A stretch of 64,000 nt of DNA from Phycisphaerae bacterium (GTDB lineage Bacteria > Planctomycetota > Phycisphaerae > SM23-33): positions 124,001 to 188,000 of the forward strand of contig JASLNT010000059.1 of NCBI GenBank assembly GCA_030745875.1. The letters run 5' to 3'. This document shows positions 37,263 to 46,968 of this stretch, piece by piece. The position numbers were made by a program, and so were the translations under genes. Numbering within the stretch: the first letter of the stretch is position 1; each line of letters starts with the position of its first letter. The notes beneath the pieces were generated by a model. That model was not told the origin of the DNA. It did not search any database and was given only the letters and a program-made list of their open reading frames with translations.

Positions 37263-38273
37263 ATGAAGCAACAACTGAAAGTAGCGATGCTGCGGGTCTT
37301 GCGGGACGCCGGCGGACCGATCGGCAGCGCTCGCATCGCCGAAGACATTCGTCTTTACGGTATCGATCTCGGGCCTCGCTCGGTGCGACTGCGCCTCAAA
37401 GAGCTCGCATCCGAGGGTCTGGTTGCAGAGTCTCGTCGCGGACGAGGCGGGGGCAGGACGATCACCAACAAGGGAGTCGCTGAGATCGGCGATGCGCTTG
37501 TCCAGGACCGCGTGGGGTTCGCCTCAGCCAAGATTGACTCTCTAGCCTGTCGCACGTCTTTTGATCCGGCCAGCGGTAAGGGCGACGTGGTGCTGAATCT
37601 CTCGACGATGCACGCGAGTCTTGTGCGTCCGGCGTTGCGGGAGATGCTGCCTGTCTTCACAACGAGCTTCAGCATGGGTAAGTACGCGTGTGTTTTCGAG
37701 CCCGGAACGCGGGTCGGGAATTTTGTCGTACCGAGCGGCAGGGTCGCCATAGGCACCGTGTGCAGCGTGACGGTTAACGGGGTGCTGTTGTCGCGGGGTA
37801 TTCCGACGGTCTCTAAATTCGGCGGGGTGCTTGAGATATTCAACCACGAACCGCTTCGGTTCACCGACGTGATCTATTACGAGAGCACGTCGCTGGACCC
37901 GCTTACGGTGTTCATAAAGGGAGGCCTGACCTCTCTGGACAAGATATGGAAAACGGGAGCCGGGCGAATCGGAGCCAGCTTCCGAGAAGTGCCCACGTGT
38001 ATGCTGCCCTTAGTTGCAGAAACGCTCGATCAGCTCGAAGCCGTTGGGCTCGGCTGCGTGCTTATAATCGGAAAGCCCAACAGACCGGTGTTGGGCTTCC
38101 CGGTCTCCGAAGGGCGCACGGGGCTGATTCTGGCTGGCGGGTTGAACCCGCTGGCGGCTGTCGAGCAGTCGGGCGTATCTCCGGGCAACAGCGCAATGGC
38201 CGAGATATACGACTTCGCAAAGCTGGAGACATACGACGAGTTGGCTGAGCGATTCGGAGTGAAGCTGCCTTGA
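37263..38273 (+). CDS. nrpR: NrpR-family nitrogen regulator (DUF128), single effector domain
   Basis: A 336-residue protein with an N-terminal winged helix (about residues 1-75; IAEDIRLYGIDLGPRSVRLR and a Gly/Arg-rich turn) followed by one NrpR/DUF128 domain (about 85-320; FPVSEGRTGLILAGGLNPLAAV at the end). In methanogens NrpR represses nif and glnA and is released by 2-oxoglutarate; those proteins usually have two effector domains, whereas this one has one and probably acts as a dimer. It is divergent from gdhA and 3 kb from a glutamate synthase operon, which strongly supports a role in nitrogen control. AAGGG precedes the ATG. Presence in a bacterium may reflect ancient transfer; target genes are not proven. 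Confidence 0.85.
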   Translation: MKQQLKVAMLRVLRDAGGPIGSARIAEDIRLYGIDLGPRSVRLRLKELASEGLVAESRRGRGGGRTITNKGVAEIGDALVQDRVGFASAKIDSLACRTSFDPASGKGDVVLNLSTMHASLVRPALREMLPVFTTSFSMGKYACVFEPGTRVGNFVVPSGRVAIGTVCSVTVNGVLLSRGIPTVSKFGGVLEIFNHEPLRFTDVIYYESTSLDPLTVFIKGGLTSLDKIWKTGAGRIGASFREVPTCMLPLVAETLDQLEAVGLGCVLIIGKPNRPVLGFPVSEGRTGLILAGGLNPLAAVEQSGVSPGNSAMAEIYDFAKLETYDELAERFGVKLP

Positions 38274-38336
38274 TTGGTTGTGAAATCTTGTTCCGCTTAT
38301 CGGGCGGACGGCGACTTACATTAAAAGGCGAATCAA

Positions 38337-40961
38337 ATGGTACAGACTAGTTCGCAACTGAGTACGGGACTGCCCGGGCTGGACAAGGCCCTTCGCGGTT
38401 TGGTTACGGGTGATAATGTTGTCTGGCAGGTGGATTCCATCGACGATTTCATGGCGTTCGCAGGGCCCTACTACAAGCACGCGGTGCAATCGGGGCGGCG
38501 GGTGATCTACTTCCGATTCGCCAAACACGCTCCGCTCGTGAGCGAGGATGAAGGCGTCGAGATTCACCAACTGTCTCCCGAAGACGGGTTCGAGCAGTTC
38601 ATCACGGGAATCCACCAGATAATCAAGGACGTGGGTAAGGGAGGTTACTACCTGTTCGACTGTCTGTCGGAACTGGCGGTCGACTGGTACAGCGACCAGA
38701 TGCTGGGCAATTTCTTCATGCTTACGTGCCCGTATTTGTACGACATGGAGACAATCGCTTACTTCCCGCTGCTGCGGAACTACCACTCGTTCTACGCCAT
38801 CGAGCCGATCTCTGAGACCACGCAGTTGCTCCTGGACGTTCTCCGTCACGAAGGGCGGTTGTACCTGCACCCGATGAAGGTCCAGCAGCGTTACTCGTCG
38901 ACCATGCACATGCTCCACGAGTGGAGAGGCGACGATTTCGTACCGGTTACCCAGAGCGCGATGATATCGCGAATTCGCGGCGCCGGGCCCTGGCGCGGGT
39001 TGGATTCGTCGGACCGGCGAATGGACGTCTGGAATCGAGCGTTCATGGAGGCCGAAGAAACCCTGGCCGCCGTGCAGAGAGGCGAGGCGCGATCCGAGAA
39101 GATTGACGAGGACTGTCAGCACTTGCTGCGAATGGCTATTTCGCGTCACGATCGAATGCTCGCCCTGGCCGAGAAGTACTTCACGCTTTCGGACGTGCTG
39201 GACATCGGGCGAAGGATTGTGGGCACGGGTCTTATCGGCGGCAAGTCGGTGGGTATGCTGCTGGCCAGAGCGATTCTGGAGCAGACCCGTCCGCGCTGGT
39301 CCGAAGTGCTCGAACCGCACGATTCGTTCTTCATCGGTTCGGACGTCTTCTACACCTTCCTGGTGACAAACGGTTTGTGGTGGGTTCGTCAAAGTCAGCG
39401 ATCGGAGGGCAATTTCATGGCTGAAGCCGAGGCGGCGCGGCGTGGAATTCTGGTGGGCGGTTTTCCCAAGCACATTGAAACGCAATTCGCCAGCATGCTC
39501 GACTACTTCGGGCAGTCTCCGATTATCGTTCGCTCCAGCAGTCTGTTGGAAGACAATTTCGGAAACGCGTTCGCCGGCAAGTACGAGAGCGTTTTCTGCG
39601 TGAACCAGGGTCCCAGGCACAAACGCCTTGAGAATTTCCTGGCTGCGGTTCGAACGATCTACGCAAGCACGATGAGCGAAGATGCGCTTTCCTATCGATC
39701 GCGCAGGGGCATGCTCGATCGCGACGAACAGATGGCGCTGCTGGTCCAGAGAGTTTCCGGGGCGGCTTATGGCGATGTGTTTTATCCGCAGGTCGCCGGT
39801 GTGGGCCTTTCGTTCAATCCGTACGTGTGGTCTCGCGACATCGATCCCGAAGCGGGCGTGCTGAGACTCGTCTTCGGGCTGGGCACACGCGCCGTCGACC
39901 GGCACGACGACGACTACACCAGAGTTATCGCCCTGAACGCGCCGGAGCGCAGACCCGAGGCGAACTTTGAGGAAGCAAAGCAGAACACGCAGAAACGCGT
40001 AGAAGTGCTGAACCTTGAGGCCAATCAGCTTCAAGCCGAGTACTTCTGCGACGTGGCCGAGCGGAGTGAAGACATACCGCTGGAACTCTTCGCTTCGCGC
40101 GACGAGGATCTCATCAGGCGGGCTCGCGAGGCGGGCGTCGACCAACCGTTCGCCCACACCCTTACGTTCAAAAGCCTGCTGAACGACACCGAATTTGTCA
40201 GCAACATGCGGGAGATGCTTCAGGTCCTGCAAAGCGCGTACGACTACCCCGTGGAAACCGAGTTCGCCGCGAATTTCCTGCCCGACGGACAACACAGCAT
40301 CAACCTCCTGCAGTGTCGCCCGTTCCAGTGCAAGGGCGGAACGGTGGTCTCCGATCCGCCTTCGGACATCGCAGAGGCCGACCTGATCACCTCAGCCGCC
40401 GGAGCCGTCATCGGACACAGCCGCATGCACAGCATAGACCGCCTGATTTACGTTGTTCCCGCGTTCTACAGCGAGTTGACTGTGAGCGATCGTCACCACG
40501 TAGCCCGTCTTATCGGCAGGATCGTACACGCTGAAGAGGATAAGAAACCTGAAAACGTAATGCTGCTCGGGCCCGGGCGATGGGGCACCACAACCCCGTG
40601 GCTGGGCGTGCCGATCAACTTTTCGGACATCAGCACGGTTTCGGTCTTGTGCGAGATTGTAGCTATGCGCGAAGGGCTTGTGCCCGAGGTGTCGCTTGGT
40701 ACGCACCTGTTCGGCGAAATGGTCGAGATGGACATGCTCTACGTAGCCCTGTTCCCGGAGAAGGAAGGCAACGCGCTGAACGAAGATTTCTTCGCCGACA
40801 CTCCCAATCGCCTTACCGACCTGGTTCCCGGTTCGGAAAAGTGGGCCGACGGTGTGCGCGTGATAGACGCATCCGACGTAAACGGAGGCGAGACGATAAA
40901 ACTGAACGCCAACACGCTTGACCAGAAGGCCGTCTGTTACATAGAACGATCGGGTAAATAA
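38337..40961 (+). CDS. PEP/pyruvate-binding domain protein with degenerate KaiC/RecA-like N-terminus
   Basis: An 874-residue protein. Residues about 5-230 resemble a RecA/KaiC-type domain (LSTGLPGLDKALRGLVTGD) but the Walker A lysine loop is missing (VVWQVDSIDD in its place), so it is probably not an ATPase. Residues about 280-680 are the ATP-grasp PEP/pyruvate-binding domain of PEP synthase and PPDK (GTGLIGGKSVGMLLAR, IIVRSSSLLEDNFGNAFAGKYES). The phospho-histidine swivel domain and the PEP-binding barrel are absent, so it cannot be a complete PEP synthase. The last about 170 residues (LLGPGRWGTTTPWLGVPI) match no family I know. AAAGG lies before the ATG. It may be a regulatory or phosphotransfer protein; substrate unknown. 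Confidence 0.85.
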   Translation: MVQTSSQLSTGLPGLDKALRGLVTGDNVVWQVDSIDDFMAFAGPYYKHAVQSGRRVIYFRFAKHAPLVSEDEGVEIHQLSPEDGFEQFITGIHQIIKDVGKGGYYLFDCLSELAVDWYSDQMLGNFFMLTCPYLYDMETIAYFPLLRNYHSFYAIEPISETTQLLLDVLRHEGRLYLHPMKVQQRYSSTMHMLHEWRGDDFVPVTQSAMISRIRGAGPWRGLDSSDRRMDVWNRAFMEAEETLAAVQRGEARSEKIDEDCQHLLRMAISRHDRMLALAEKYFTLSDVLDIGRRIVGTGLIGGKSVGMLLARAILEQTRPRWSEVLEPHDSFFIGSDVFYTFLVTNGLWWVRQSQRSEGNFMAEAEAARRGILVGGFPKHIETQFASMLDYFGQSPIIVRSSSLLEDNFGNAFAGKYESVFCVNQGPRHKRLENFLAAVRTIYASTMSEDALSYRSRRGMLDRDEQMALLVQRVSGAAYGDVFYPQVAGVGLSFNPYVWSRDIDPEAGVLRLVFGLGTRAVDRHDDDYTRVIALNAPERRPEANFEEAKQNTQKRVEVLNLEANQLQAEYFCDVAERSEDIPLELFASRDEDLIRRAREAGVDQPFAHTLTFKSLLNDTEFVSNMREMLQVLQSAYDYPVETEFAANFLPDGQHSINLLQCRPFQCKGGTVVSDPPSDIAEADLITSAAGAVIGHSRMHSIDRLIYVVPAFYSELTVSDRHHVARLIGRIVHAEEDKKPENVMLLGPGRWGTTTPWLGVPINFSDISTVSVLCEIVAMREGLVPEVSLGTHLFGEMVEMDMLYVALFPEKEGNALNEDFFADTPNRLTDLVPGSEKWADGVRVIDASDVNGGETIKLNANTLDQKAVCYIERSGK

Positions 40962-41050
40962 GCTTCCCGCCGCCGACCCCAATGGGAAATGAAGGCGTCA
41001 GGGGCTCATCGGCGTTATAATGTCGGTCATTCATAATCCCCGTCCAAGCC

Positions 41051-41056
41051 AAGGAG
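41051..41056 (+). promoter_or_regulatory. Ribosome binding site that decides a GTG start
   Basis: AAGGAG lies 8 bases upstream of a GTG at 41065. The alternative ATG at 41020 overlaps a TATAAT hexamer (41016-41021), which would be its own -10 element, so the GTG is the better start. Confidence 0.6.
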
Positions 41057-41064
41057 TTCTGGAA

Positions 41065-41979
41065 GTGAACACCGACAATTCAAACATATCGCGACGCAGA
41101 TTCGTTAGAGACGCTTCACTGCTGGCCGCCGGCGGGGCGCTGCTGGCGGGAGCTCTTCCCGCCTCGGTCGCCAAACCCCTCGCCGACAAAAAAAAGCCCG
41201 ACAAGTGGAAGATGCGATTGAGCACTTCGACTATCCAGTTCACCAAGCTGCCCGTCGAGCAGGCCTGCCAACGCATCGCCGACCTCGGTTTCGAAGCCGT
41301 CGACATCTGGTCGCCGCACGCCAGTTGCCCGCATCTTGACGATGTGGCTAGACGCCTGGGCCCAGACGGGCTCAAGGCCCTTCTCAAGAAATGCAAACTC
41401 AAGCTTTACGCCTTCAGCGTCTATCGCGGAGGTTATCCGAAATACGCCAAGCTGCTGGGCGATTCGGGCGGAGGGGTGGCGATACGGGGCAGCGGCAGGG
41501 GGTGCAAACCGTCGGAACTGACCGCACGCATGAAGGCGTACATCGAATCGCTCAAACCGCAGGTCGAACTGGCGGAGAAATACGATTCGTATCTGGCGAT
41601 CGAAAATCACGGAGGGTCGCTGCTGAACACGCTCGATTCGTTCAAGGCGTTCGTCGACACCAACAAGTCAGACCGCCTGGGGATCGCCCTGGCTCCGTAC
41701 CACCTCCAGAGGGTCAAGGCTTCCATTCCCGACGCGATACGGGCTTGCGGAAAACAGTTGCTGTTCTTCTACGCCTGGCAGGCCGCCAAAGGAACCGGAC
41801 AACTGCCCGGAATCGGACCGGTCGACTGCGTCCCGTGGTTGAAAGCGCTGAAGGACATCAACTACAAGTGGTTCGTGAATCCGTTCATGCACCACCAACC
41901 GGCGCCCGACGAAATGTCGGCTGCACTGAAAAAGTCCGTAGCGTACCTCAGGAAATGCTACGACAAGATGAACGCATGA
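41065..41979 (+). CDS. Tat-exported sugar phosphate isomerase/epimerase-like TIM-barrel protein
   Basis: A 304-residue protein starting at GTG. A twin-arginine signal (SRRRFVRDASLLAAGGALLAG) is followed by an AP-endonuclease-2/xylose-isomerase-like TIM barrel (LSTSTIQFTKLPVEQACQRIADLGFEAVDI in pieces, YLAIENHGGSLLN with a metal-binding-type Glu, KWFVNPFMHHQP). The family covers xylose isomerase-like epimerases and hydroxypyruvate isomerase-like proteins; export through Tat suggests a folded, metal-containing enzyme in the periplasm acting on free sugars or oligosaccharides. The usual late His-Glu pair is not obvious, so activity is uncertain. It stands alone between the ATP-grasp gene and an HzsA-like gene. 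Confidence 0.82.
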   Translation: MNTDNSNISRRRFVRDASLLAAGGALLAGALPASVAKPLADKKKPDKWKMRLSTSTIQFTKLPVEQACQRIADLGFEAVDIWSPHASCPHLDDVARRLGPDGLKALLKKCKLKLYAFSVYRGGYPKYAKLLGDSGGGVAIRGSGRGCKPSELTARMKAYIESLKPQVELAEKYDSYLAIENHGGSLLNTLDSFKAFVDTNKSDRLGIALAPYHLQRVKASIPDAIRACGKQLLFFYAWQAAKGTGQLPGIGPVDCVPWLKALKDINYKWFVNPFMHHQPAPDEMSAALKKSVAYLRKCYDKMNA

Positions 41980-42013
41980 CGACAGTCAACCGCCCTTGGG
42001 AGTGTACTGATCG

Positions 42014-42042
42014 CTGACAACGGGGCGGTGGGGCGTTACAAT
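42014..42042 (+). promoter_or_regulatory. Promoter placed so that the next transcript would be leaderless
   Basis: CTGACA (42014-42019), 17 bases, TACAAT (42037-42042). The predicted start of transcription (about 42049) coincides with the ATG at 42051, and no ribosome binding site lies before that codon. Confidence 0.45.
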
Positions 42043-42050
42043 GGCTCGCT

Positions 42051-45000
42051 ATGACTGGAATTATGCGATCTTCTATTCTTGCTGTTGTGTTGTCGGCGTG
42101 TTTGGCGACTGCGGGCGCAGAGTCCGCCCCGCTGCATCCAAAGACCGTGCGGTTGGGATTGTATCCGTATCTGCGGGGGAATCCTTCAGCCGAGCGAATG
42201 GCGCGGGGCAAGCTATTCCAAGCCGAACTTGCCAGCATCGAAAGGGCGTGGGGTAAAGCGAAAACACCCGCCGAGCGGGCGAAGCTTAAGTCCGGCCTCA
42301 ACCGTATCGCCGCCGCCCTGAAAAGCGTTCCGCCGATACGAATGAATCCGTACGACGCCCAGATCGCAGCGAATCTCAAGGCGATGAAGTCCGCCCGGAC
42401 GCCCCGTCGCATTCGGGCGATTGAGGCGCTGGGGTATCTTCGCGCGTATCGCTGCGCCGGGGCGGTTGCTGAGTTGATGGGCGATGAATCGATCGAACTC
42501 CGGCGACAGGTCGCCGAAACTCTTGCGTGGATCGGCGGGCGAGCCGAAGTTCCGATCCTCCTGAAGGCGATGGATGATCCCGATTGGGCCGTGCGCCAGG
42601 GAGCGTGCGCAGCACTGCAGAACATCACCGGTATGGAACTGCCCCTGGACGCGCTGGCGGGCGAAGAAACTCAGCGCAAGCAGGTCGGAGTCTGGCGAGC
42701 GTGGTGGAACTCCGTTCCGCCCGGAAAGACGCCCGCCGAGCTGGTCAAGCTGGCCGGCTCGGACGATCTGAACCTGCGATTGCGTGCGGTCCGCGCCGCC
42801 GGTTCGCTCGGCGGGGACGGGGCGACGGAGCTTGTGATAAGAACCCTCCGCGCCAGCGAGCCCGACAAAACCGCCGCCCGCAATTTGGTCAATGTGTTCG
42901 CCCCGGCCGACAAACGCGACCAGACCCCCTTTACGATCGTGCAGGCCGCCCTCCGCTCGCTCGGACGCCTGGGCGACCCGAAAGGGTTTGTCGTCCTGCG
43001 CGAATACCTTGGAAAGGTCCAGTTCGCCCGATACGCCTCCGACGGGCTCGGCCAGTACGGTCGCCCCCAAGCCGCCGCGGCGCTGCTGGAGGCCGCAGAT
43101 ATGTACGTCCCCGGTCTCAAAGGGCGTCTTCAGCGGGCCAGCGACGACGTCGAATGGCCCGCCAATCCGCTGAGCACCGCTTTTGCGATCTACTCAGCGC
43201 TGCTGCGCCTTCCGGTGGAGGGCGACAATCTTAATCGCCTGGTCGAGATCGCCCACGGAGCCGTCGGGCAGGTGCGGAAGCAGCACGATCGAGGCGTGTT
43301 CTACAAGCCCGAAGCCACGCGCGTCGTCGGGCGATACGTTCTGGAAATGACGGGTCTGCGGCGAGTGTGCGTTCAGCACGTTCTTGAGTCGCTCCGGGTC
43401 GCCGAAAAACGCGACGACCTGCCTGCTGCGCCCATGGAAATCAAGCGGCTGGCCGGATCGTACAAGGAGGAACTCCTGCCCGGTTTCTGCGACGCGTCTG
43501 ATGCTCCGGCGCTTATCAAGCTGCTGACGAACAAATCCAATCGCGTGCGGATCATGGCGTGCAAGGCGCTGATGTTCGCCCGCGCAACCGACGCGGTCGC
43601 GCCGATTGCAAAACTTCTGTCTGGATCGAAGTCCGAGGCCGACTACGGGTTCGTTCGCGATTTCCTGCTCGACCCGCACCGCGACCCGTCGGGCAGGTGG
43701 CGGGGGACTTTCGCTCGAGCGCTCGGAGCCCTGGGCGCAAACGACCAGGTCCCGCTGCTGGCGAAGATTATGAACGATACGCGCTCGGTGCTCGACGTGC
43801 GCTACGCCGCCGCCCGAGCCCTTTCCGATCTCGACACGCCCCAGGCGCTGGCCGCCCTGAAACCGGCTGCAAAATCACACGACTTCCACAACATTCGCCT
43901 GCTGGCGCGAGAAGTTCTTTTCCGTCACGGCGTCAGGCTAGATCCGATCACGGTCCCGATTCCCAACACGCCGCCTGCGACCGACGCTCCGCAAACAACC
44001 GGGCTTGGTCCGGCGATTGTCTTCATCAAGGGCAATCACATCATGCCCGACTACTACCTGACCGACATCTGGCGCCAGACATACTGCCTTACCGATTCAG
44101 GCGGACCGGAGTATCGCGTCGGCGACAACCTGTTTGTCCTGCGCCCGGCGCGTCCGGACGGGAAACTCACCGCCCTGACCAGGTTCAAAGACGGATGGGT
44201 CGCCAGTTGCGAAGTGTCCTACGATGGAAAGAAAGTGCTCTTCACACGCCGCACCGACGCCAATCCGTGGTGGCAGGTCTTCGAGATCCGAGCCGACGGA
44301 TCCGGTATGCGCCAGCTTACCACCGGCCCGTATCATCACCTGAACCCAGCATACCTGCCCGACGGGCGGATCGTGCTGGCGACCACTCGCCTGGGTTTCC
44401 GCGACGAATATCACGGCCAGCAGTGCTCGGCGCTGGCGGTGATGAACGCAGACGGATCGGACCTGCACCTTATCGCCGCCAACGCCGGACGCGACTGCGA
44501 ACCCACCGTCGCCCCCGACGGGCGGATACTGTTCAACCGCCTCGACGTGTTCTACAACATGACCAAAGCCGAAATGACCATCCAGTCGGTCTTTCCCGAC
44601 GGGACGGGCAACGTAACGCTGTACGGACCCGAGCGGCGGGCGTTTTGGGCCAAAAAGTTCGGTCCGAAGACCGAGAACTGGTACGAGCATCCGTACAGTT
44701 GGATGCACGATCGCCATCGCGTTGTCACCATAACCCAGCCCCAACCGCTGACCTCAACCGGCGAGATCGTAGCCTGCAGCGGGCTCGGGCTGATCGCCTT
44801 CAAGACGCGCTTCGGCGAGCGATTTCTCCACAAGACCGACATGGCGCTGACCACCCCGTTTCCGATCAGCGATCGGCGCTTCCTCTGCGCCGCCAGCGAG
44901 CGGAACTCGCCCTACGGAGTCCCGCACAAACGCTGGTACGATTCCCGCATTCGCCCGGGCGATCCCGAAACGGTAAAGCGAATTCAACTCCTCGACCCCA

Positions 45001-45761
45001 ATCGCGTCTACAGCGCGAAGATGCAGCGCTACTCGCACGAGCTTCTGAAGAAGCTGAAAGCCGACCTCGGTCTGTACGTGTTCGACGCCGAGACCGCAAA
45101 GTTCACGCTGGTCTACAACGATCCCGACACCGCCGACTTCGAGCCCCGCCCGCTGGCCCGGCGGAAACGCCCGCCGATCCACCCGGACAAGGTAGCCCGC
45201 GGAACGTTCACCGGGCGCATCCTATGTCAATCGGTCTTCACCTCGCGCCGGAAACGCATCGCGCCGCGCGCCAAGTGGATACGCATAATCGAAGGCCAGC
45301 CCCTCGTCCACAAGTTCACGCGCAACGGCGACGGAAGGCCCAGATCGTCCCACAACTTCGATCCAGAACTGAGCAACCACCAGGGAACGCTCGGAAGGGT
45401 TCTGGGTACGGTTCCACTGGCCGCTGACGGGTCGTTCGCACTCGAAGTGCCCGCCGACCGCCTGATCCAATGTCAGGCCCTCGACGCCGACCGCCAGGTC
45501 GTGGGCAATCAGATCCAGTGGATATATGTCCGCCCGGGCGAGAGTCGCGGTTGTGTGGGTTGTCACAATAATCCCGCCGCCGCCCCGATCCCCAAAGCCC
45601 GACCAAGAGCCATGCTGACGGCCCCGCTGAAGGTCCTTCCGATCGGTCACGAATTCGAGTACGAAGCCCGCCCCTGGCGCCGCAACGACCCGATAGTGCT
45701 CGACTCAATTGAAGAACGTCTCAGAACGGTCCTGTCGCTGGAACTACTCGGACGTCAGTAA
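42051..45761 (+). CDS. HzsA-related exported cytochrome c protein with HEAT repeats and PD40 propeller
   Basis: A 1236-residue protein. Signal peptide (SSILAVVLSACLATAGA). Residues about 90-640 are HEAT-type helical repeats (AVAELMGDESIELRRQVAET; VPILLKAMDDPDWAVRQGAC). Residues about 690-950 hold TolB/PD40-like propeller strands (FEIRADGSGMRQLTTGP, PDGRIVLATTR, LAVMNADGSDLHLI). The C-terminal portion matches the region shared with hydrazine synthase alpha-like proteins and has one c-type haem motif CVGCH (about 45550). No HzsB/C partner is present, so hydrazine synthesis is not implied. The ATG at 42051 has no RBS; an in-frame ATG at 42063 is the alternative. One of four HzsA-like genes here and the only one with HEAT repeats. 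Confidence 0.85.
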   Translation: MTGIMRSSILAVVLSACLATAGAESAPLHPKTVRLGLYPYLRGNPSAERMARGKLFQAELASIERAWGKAKTPAERAKLKSGLNRIAAALKSVPPIRMNPYDAQIAANLKAMKSARTPRRIRAIEALGYLRAYRCAGAVAELMGDESIELRRQVAETLAWIGGRAEVPILLKAMDDPDWAVRQGACAALQNITGMELPLDALAGEETQRKQVGVWRAWWNSVPPGKTPAELVKLAGSDDLNLRLRAVRAAGSLGGDGATELVIRTLRASEPDKTAARNLVNVFAPADKRDQTPFTIVQAALRSLGRLGDPKGFVVLREYLGKVQFARYASDGLGQYGRPQAAAALLEAADMYVPGLKGRLQRASDDVEWPANPLSTAFAIYSALLRLPVEGDNLNRLVEIAHGAVGQVRKQHDRGVFYKPEATRVVGRYVLEMTGLRRVCVQHVLESLRVAEKRDDLPAAPMEIKRLAGSYKEELLPGFCDASDAPALIKLLTNKSNRVRIMACKALMFARATDAVAPIAKLLSGSKSEADYGFVRDFLLDPHRDPSGRWRGTFARALGALGANDQVPLLAKIMNDTRSVLDVRYAAARALSDLDTPQALAALKPAAKSHDFHNIRLLAREVLFRHGVRLDPITVPIPNTPPATDAPQTTGLGPAIVFIKGNHIMPDYYLTDIWRQTYCLTDSGGPEYRVGDNLFVLRPARPDGKLTALTRFKDGWVASCEVSYDGKKVLFTRRTDANPWWQVFEIRADGSGMRQLTTGPYHHLNPAYLPDGRIVLATTRLGFRDEYHGQQCSALAVMNADGSDLHLIAANAGRDCEPTVAPDGRILFNRLDVFYNMTKAEMTIQSVFPDGTGNVTLYGPERRAFWAKKFGPKTENWYEHPYSWMHDRHRVVTITQPQPLTSTGEIVACSGLGLIAFKTRFGERFLHKTDMALTTPFPISDRRFLCAASERNSPYGVPHKRWYDSRIRPGDPETVKRIQLLDPNRVYSAKMQRYSHELLKKLKADLGLYVFDAETAKFTLVYNDPDTADFEPRPLARRKRPPIHPDKVARGTFTGRILCQSVFTSRRKRIAPRAKWIRIIEGQPLVHKFTRNGDGRPRSSHNFDPELSNHQGTLGRVLGTVPLAADGSFALEVPADRLIQCQALDADRQVVGNQIQWIYVRPGESRGCVGCHNNPAAAPIPKARPRAMLTAPLKVLPIGHEFEYEARPWRRNDPIVLDSIEERLRTVLSLELLGRQ

Positions 45762-45792
45762 GCGGCGATCGGCGGTCAGGCGCCGCCCGGCG

Positions 45793-45826
45793 CCGCTCGC
45801 CGTGCGGCGCGCAGCGTCAGCGACTC
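45793..45826 (-). repeat. Diverged REP-like element near the SHOCT gene
   Basis: About 34 bases match the element at 48107-48140 at 25 of 34 positions without gaps, in the same orientation. Confidence 0.35.
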
Positions 45827-45849
45827 GCCCCAAACGCCTTTGTCGCCGC

Positions 45850-46968
45850 TTACACCGATGAGATTATCTTGTTCCTCTGTTCGTCGTATTCCTGTCCAGT
45901 GATCGCGCCCTGTTCCAGCAGACGCTGGAGCTCCGCCAGGCGGGCCTGGTTTGAATGCGCGCCGGGAGACGCCACCACCGCCGGAACCACCACCGGAACC
46001 ACCGCCGGAGCCGGAACCACCAGCGGGACCACAGGTTCGTTCTGCAACGAGATCGCCAACGCCGCCAGCCCCAGAGGCAGTATCAGGAACAGACCCGTAA
46101 TCCACAGGATCATCTTAAGCATCCCCAGTGCGACCGGTCCGATCTGAGCTTCGGGAACCTGGGAGAAAACTATGATCAGTATGGCGATTACCAGCGTGAT
46201 CGATCCGATCACCAGACACGTATAAGTGCTTGAGCCCATAGACTTCGCTGCGCTGCTCCGGCGTCCGGGAACGTTACAGAAGGAAATAATCGCAGCGATC
46301 GCCCACAGCAGTATTGTCAGGCCGATAAATGCTCCGGTTGCGGCGGGGGCTCCTCTTTCCATCTTGATCAGATTCACAGGGACCATTATCAGGCATGACT
46401 CCGCCTTCCCGGACGATAACGGAATGAGCAGTCCGCCCAGGAGCATCGCGCCGCCCAGGATGCCCATTATCGATGCAAATAAGCTGCGCGGGCGCTGGGT
46501 TTTGGCCAGGCTGCCGGCAAGCAGACCGGTGACTCCGAACAGGATCAGAACGTAGATCAGCATGATGTCCTTGGCGCCGCGGGGCATCAGATTCAGAGCG
46601 TGCTGGGTGTCTGTGTCGAACAGCGTCGTAAGGTACATGAAAACGCCCAGGCCCGTTACTATGATCCCGCACGCCAGTTTTGGAACCGCGGCGCCCACGA
46701 TGATGATGATGACCCCAGCGATGGCGGGGAAGGCGGCTCCGATCCGCGTCATTGCAGGGATATCCGCCTTGGAAGTGAGGATCTCAATATTGATGAACTT
46801 CGCCTTGTATTCGACCTTTCCCGGGTTGCGGAACGACCTTCCCGAATATCCCGCCTGGACTTTCGGCATGAAGAAGGCCGCCAGCAGGATAATACCAAGC
46901 CATATTAGCCCGCTCCGTCTCATGGTCTGATTATTCATCTCCGCCGGTATCTGACCTGCTTGAGTCAT
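45850..46968 (-). CDS. Polytopic membrane protein with C-terminal SHOCT domain
   Basis: A 372-residue protein with about eight hydrophobic segments (LIWLGIILLAAFFM; PAIAGVIIIIVGAAV; CGIIVTGLGVFMYL; IMLIYVLILFGVTGLLAG; SIMGILGGAMLLGGLLI; FIGLTILLWAIAAIISF; CLVIGSITLVIAILIIVF; MILWITGLFLILPLGLAAL), then a Pro/Val/Ala-rich linker and a short SHOCT domain at the end (LAELQRLLEQGAITGQEYDEQ). SHOCT is a small oligomerisation domain found at the ends of many bacterial membrane proteins. GGAAGG lies 7 bases before the ATG. No function can be assigned; it stands alone between an HzsA-like gene and the RAYT gene. Confidence 0.8.
   Translation of the reverse strand: MTQAGQIPAEMNNQTMRRSGLIWLGIILLAAFFMPKVQAGYSGRSFRNPGKVEYKAKFINIEILTSKADIPAMTRIGAAFPAIAGVIIIIVGAAVPKLACGIIVTGLGVFMYLTTLFDTDTQHALNLMPRGAKDIMLIYVLILFGVTGLLAGSLAKTQRPRSLFASIMGILGGAMLLGGLLIPLSSGKAESCLIMVPVNLIKMERGAPAATGAFIGLTILLWAIAAIISFCNVPGRRSSAAKSMGSSTYTCLVIGSITLVIAILIIVFSQVPEAQIGPVALGMLKMILWITGLFLILPLGLAALAISLQNEPVVPLVVPAPAVVPVVVPAVVASPGAHSNQARLAELQRLLEQGAITGQEYDEQRNKIISSV

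Noticed and set aside
38316..40295. Long 659-residue minus-strand frame opposite the ATP-grasp gene
   Set aside because: Antisense frames stay open in GC-rich coding DNA; its sequence has no recognisable motif and the plus strand carries clear conserved domains.
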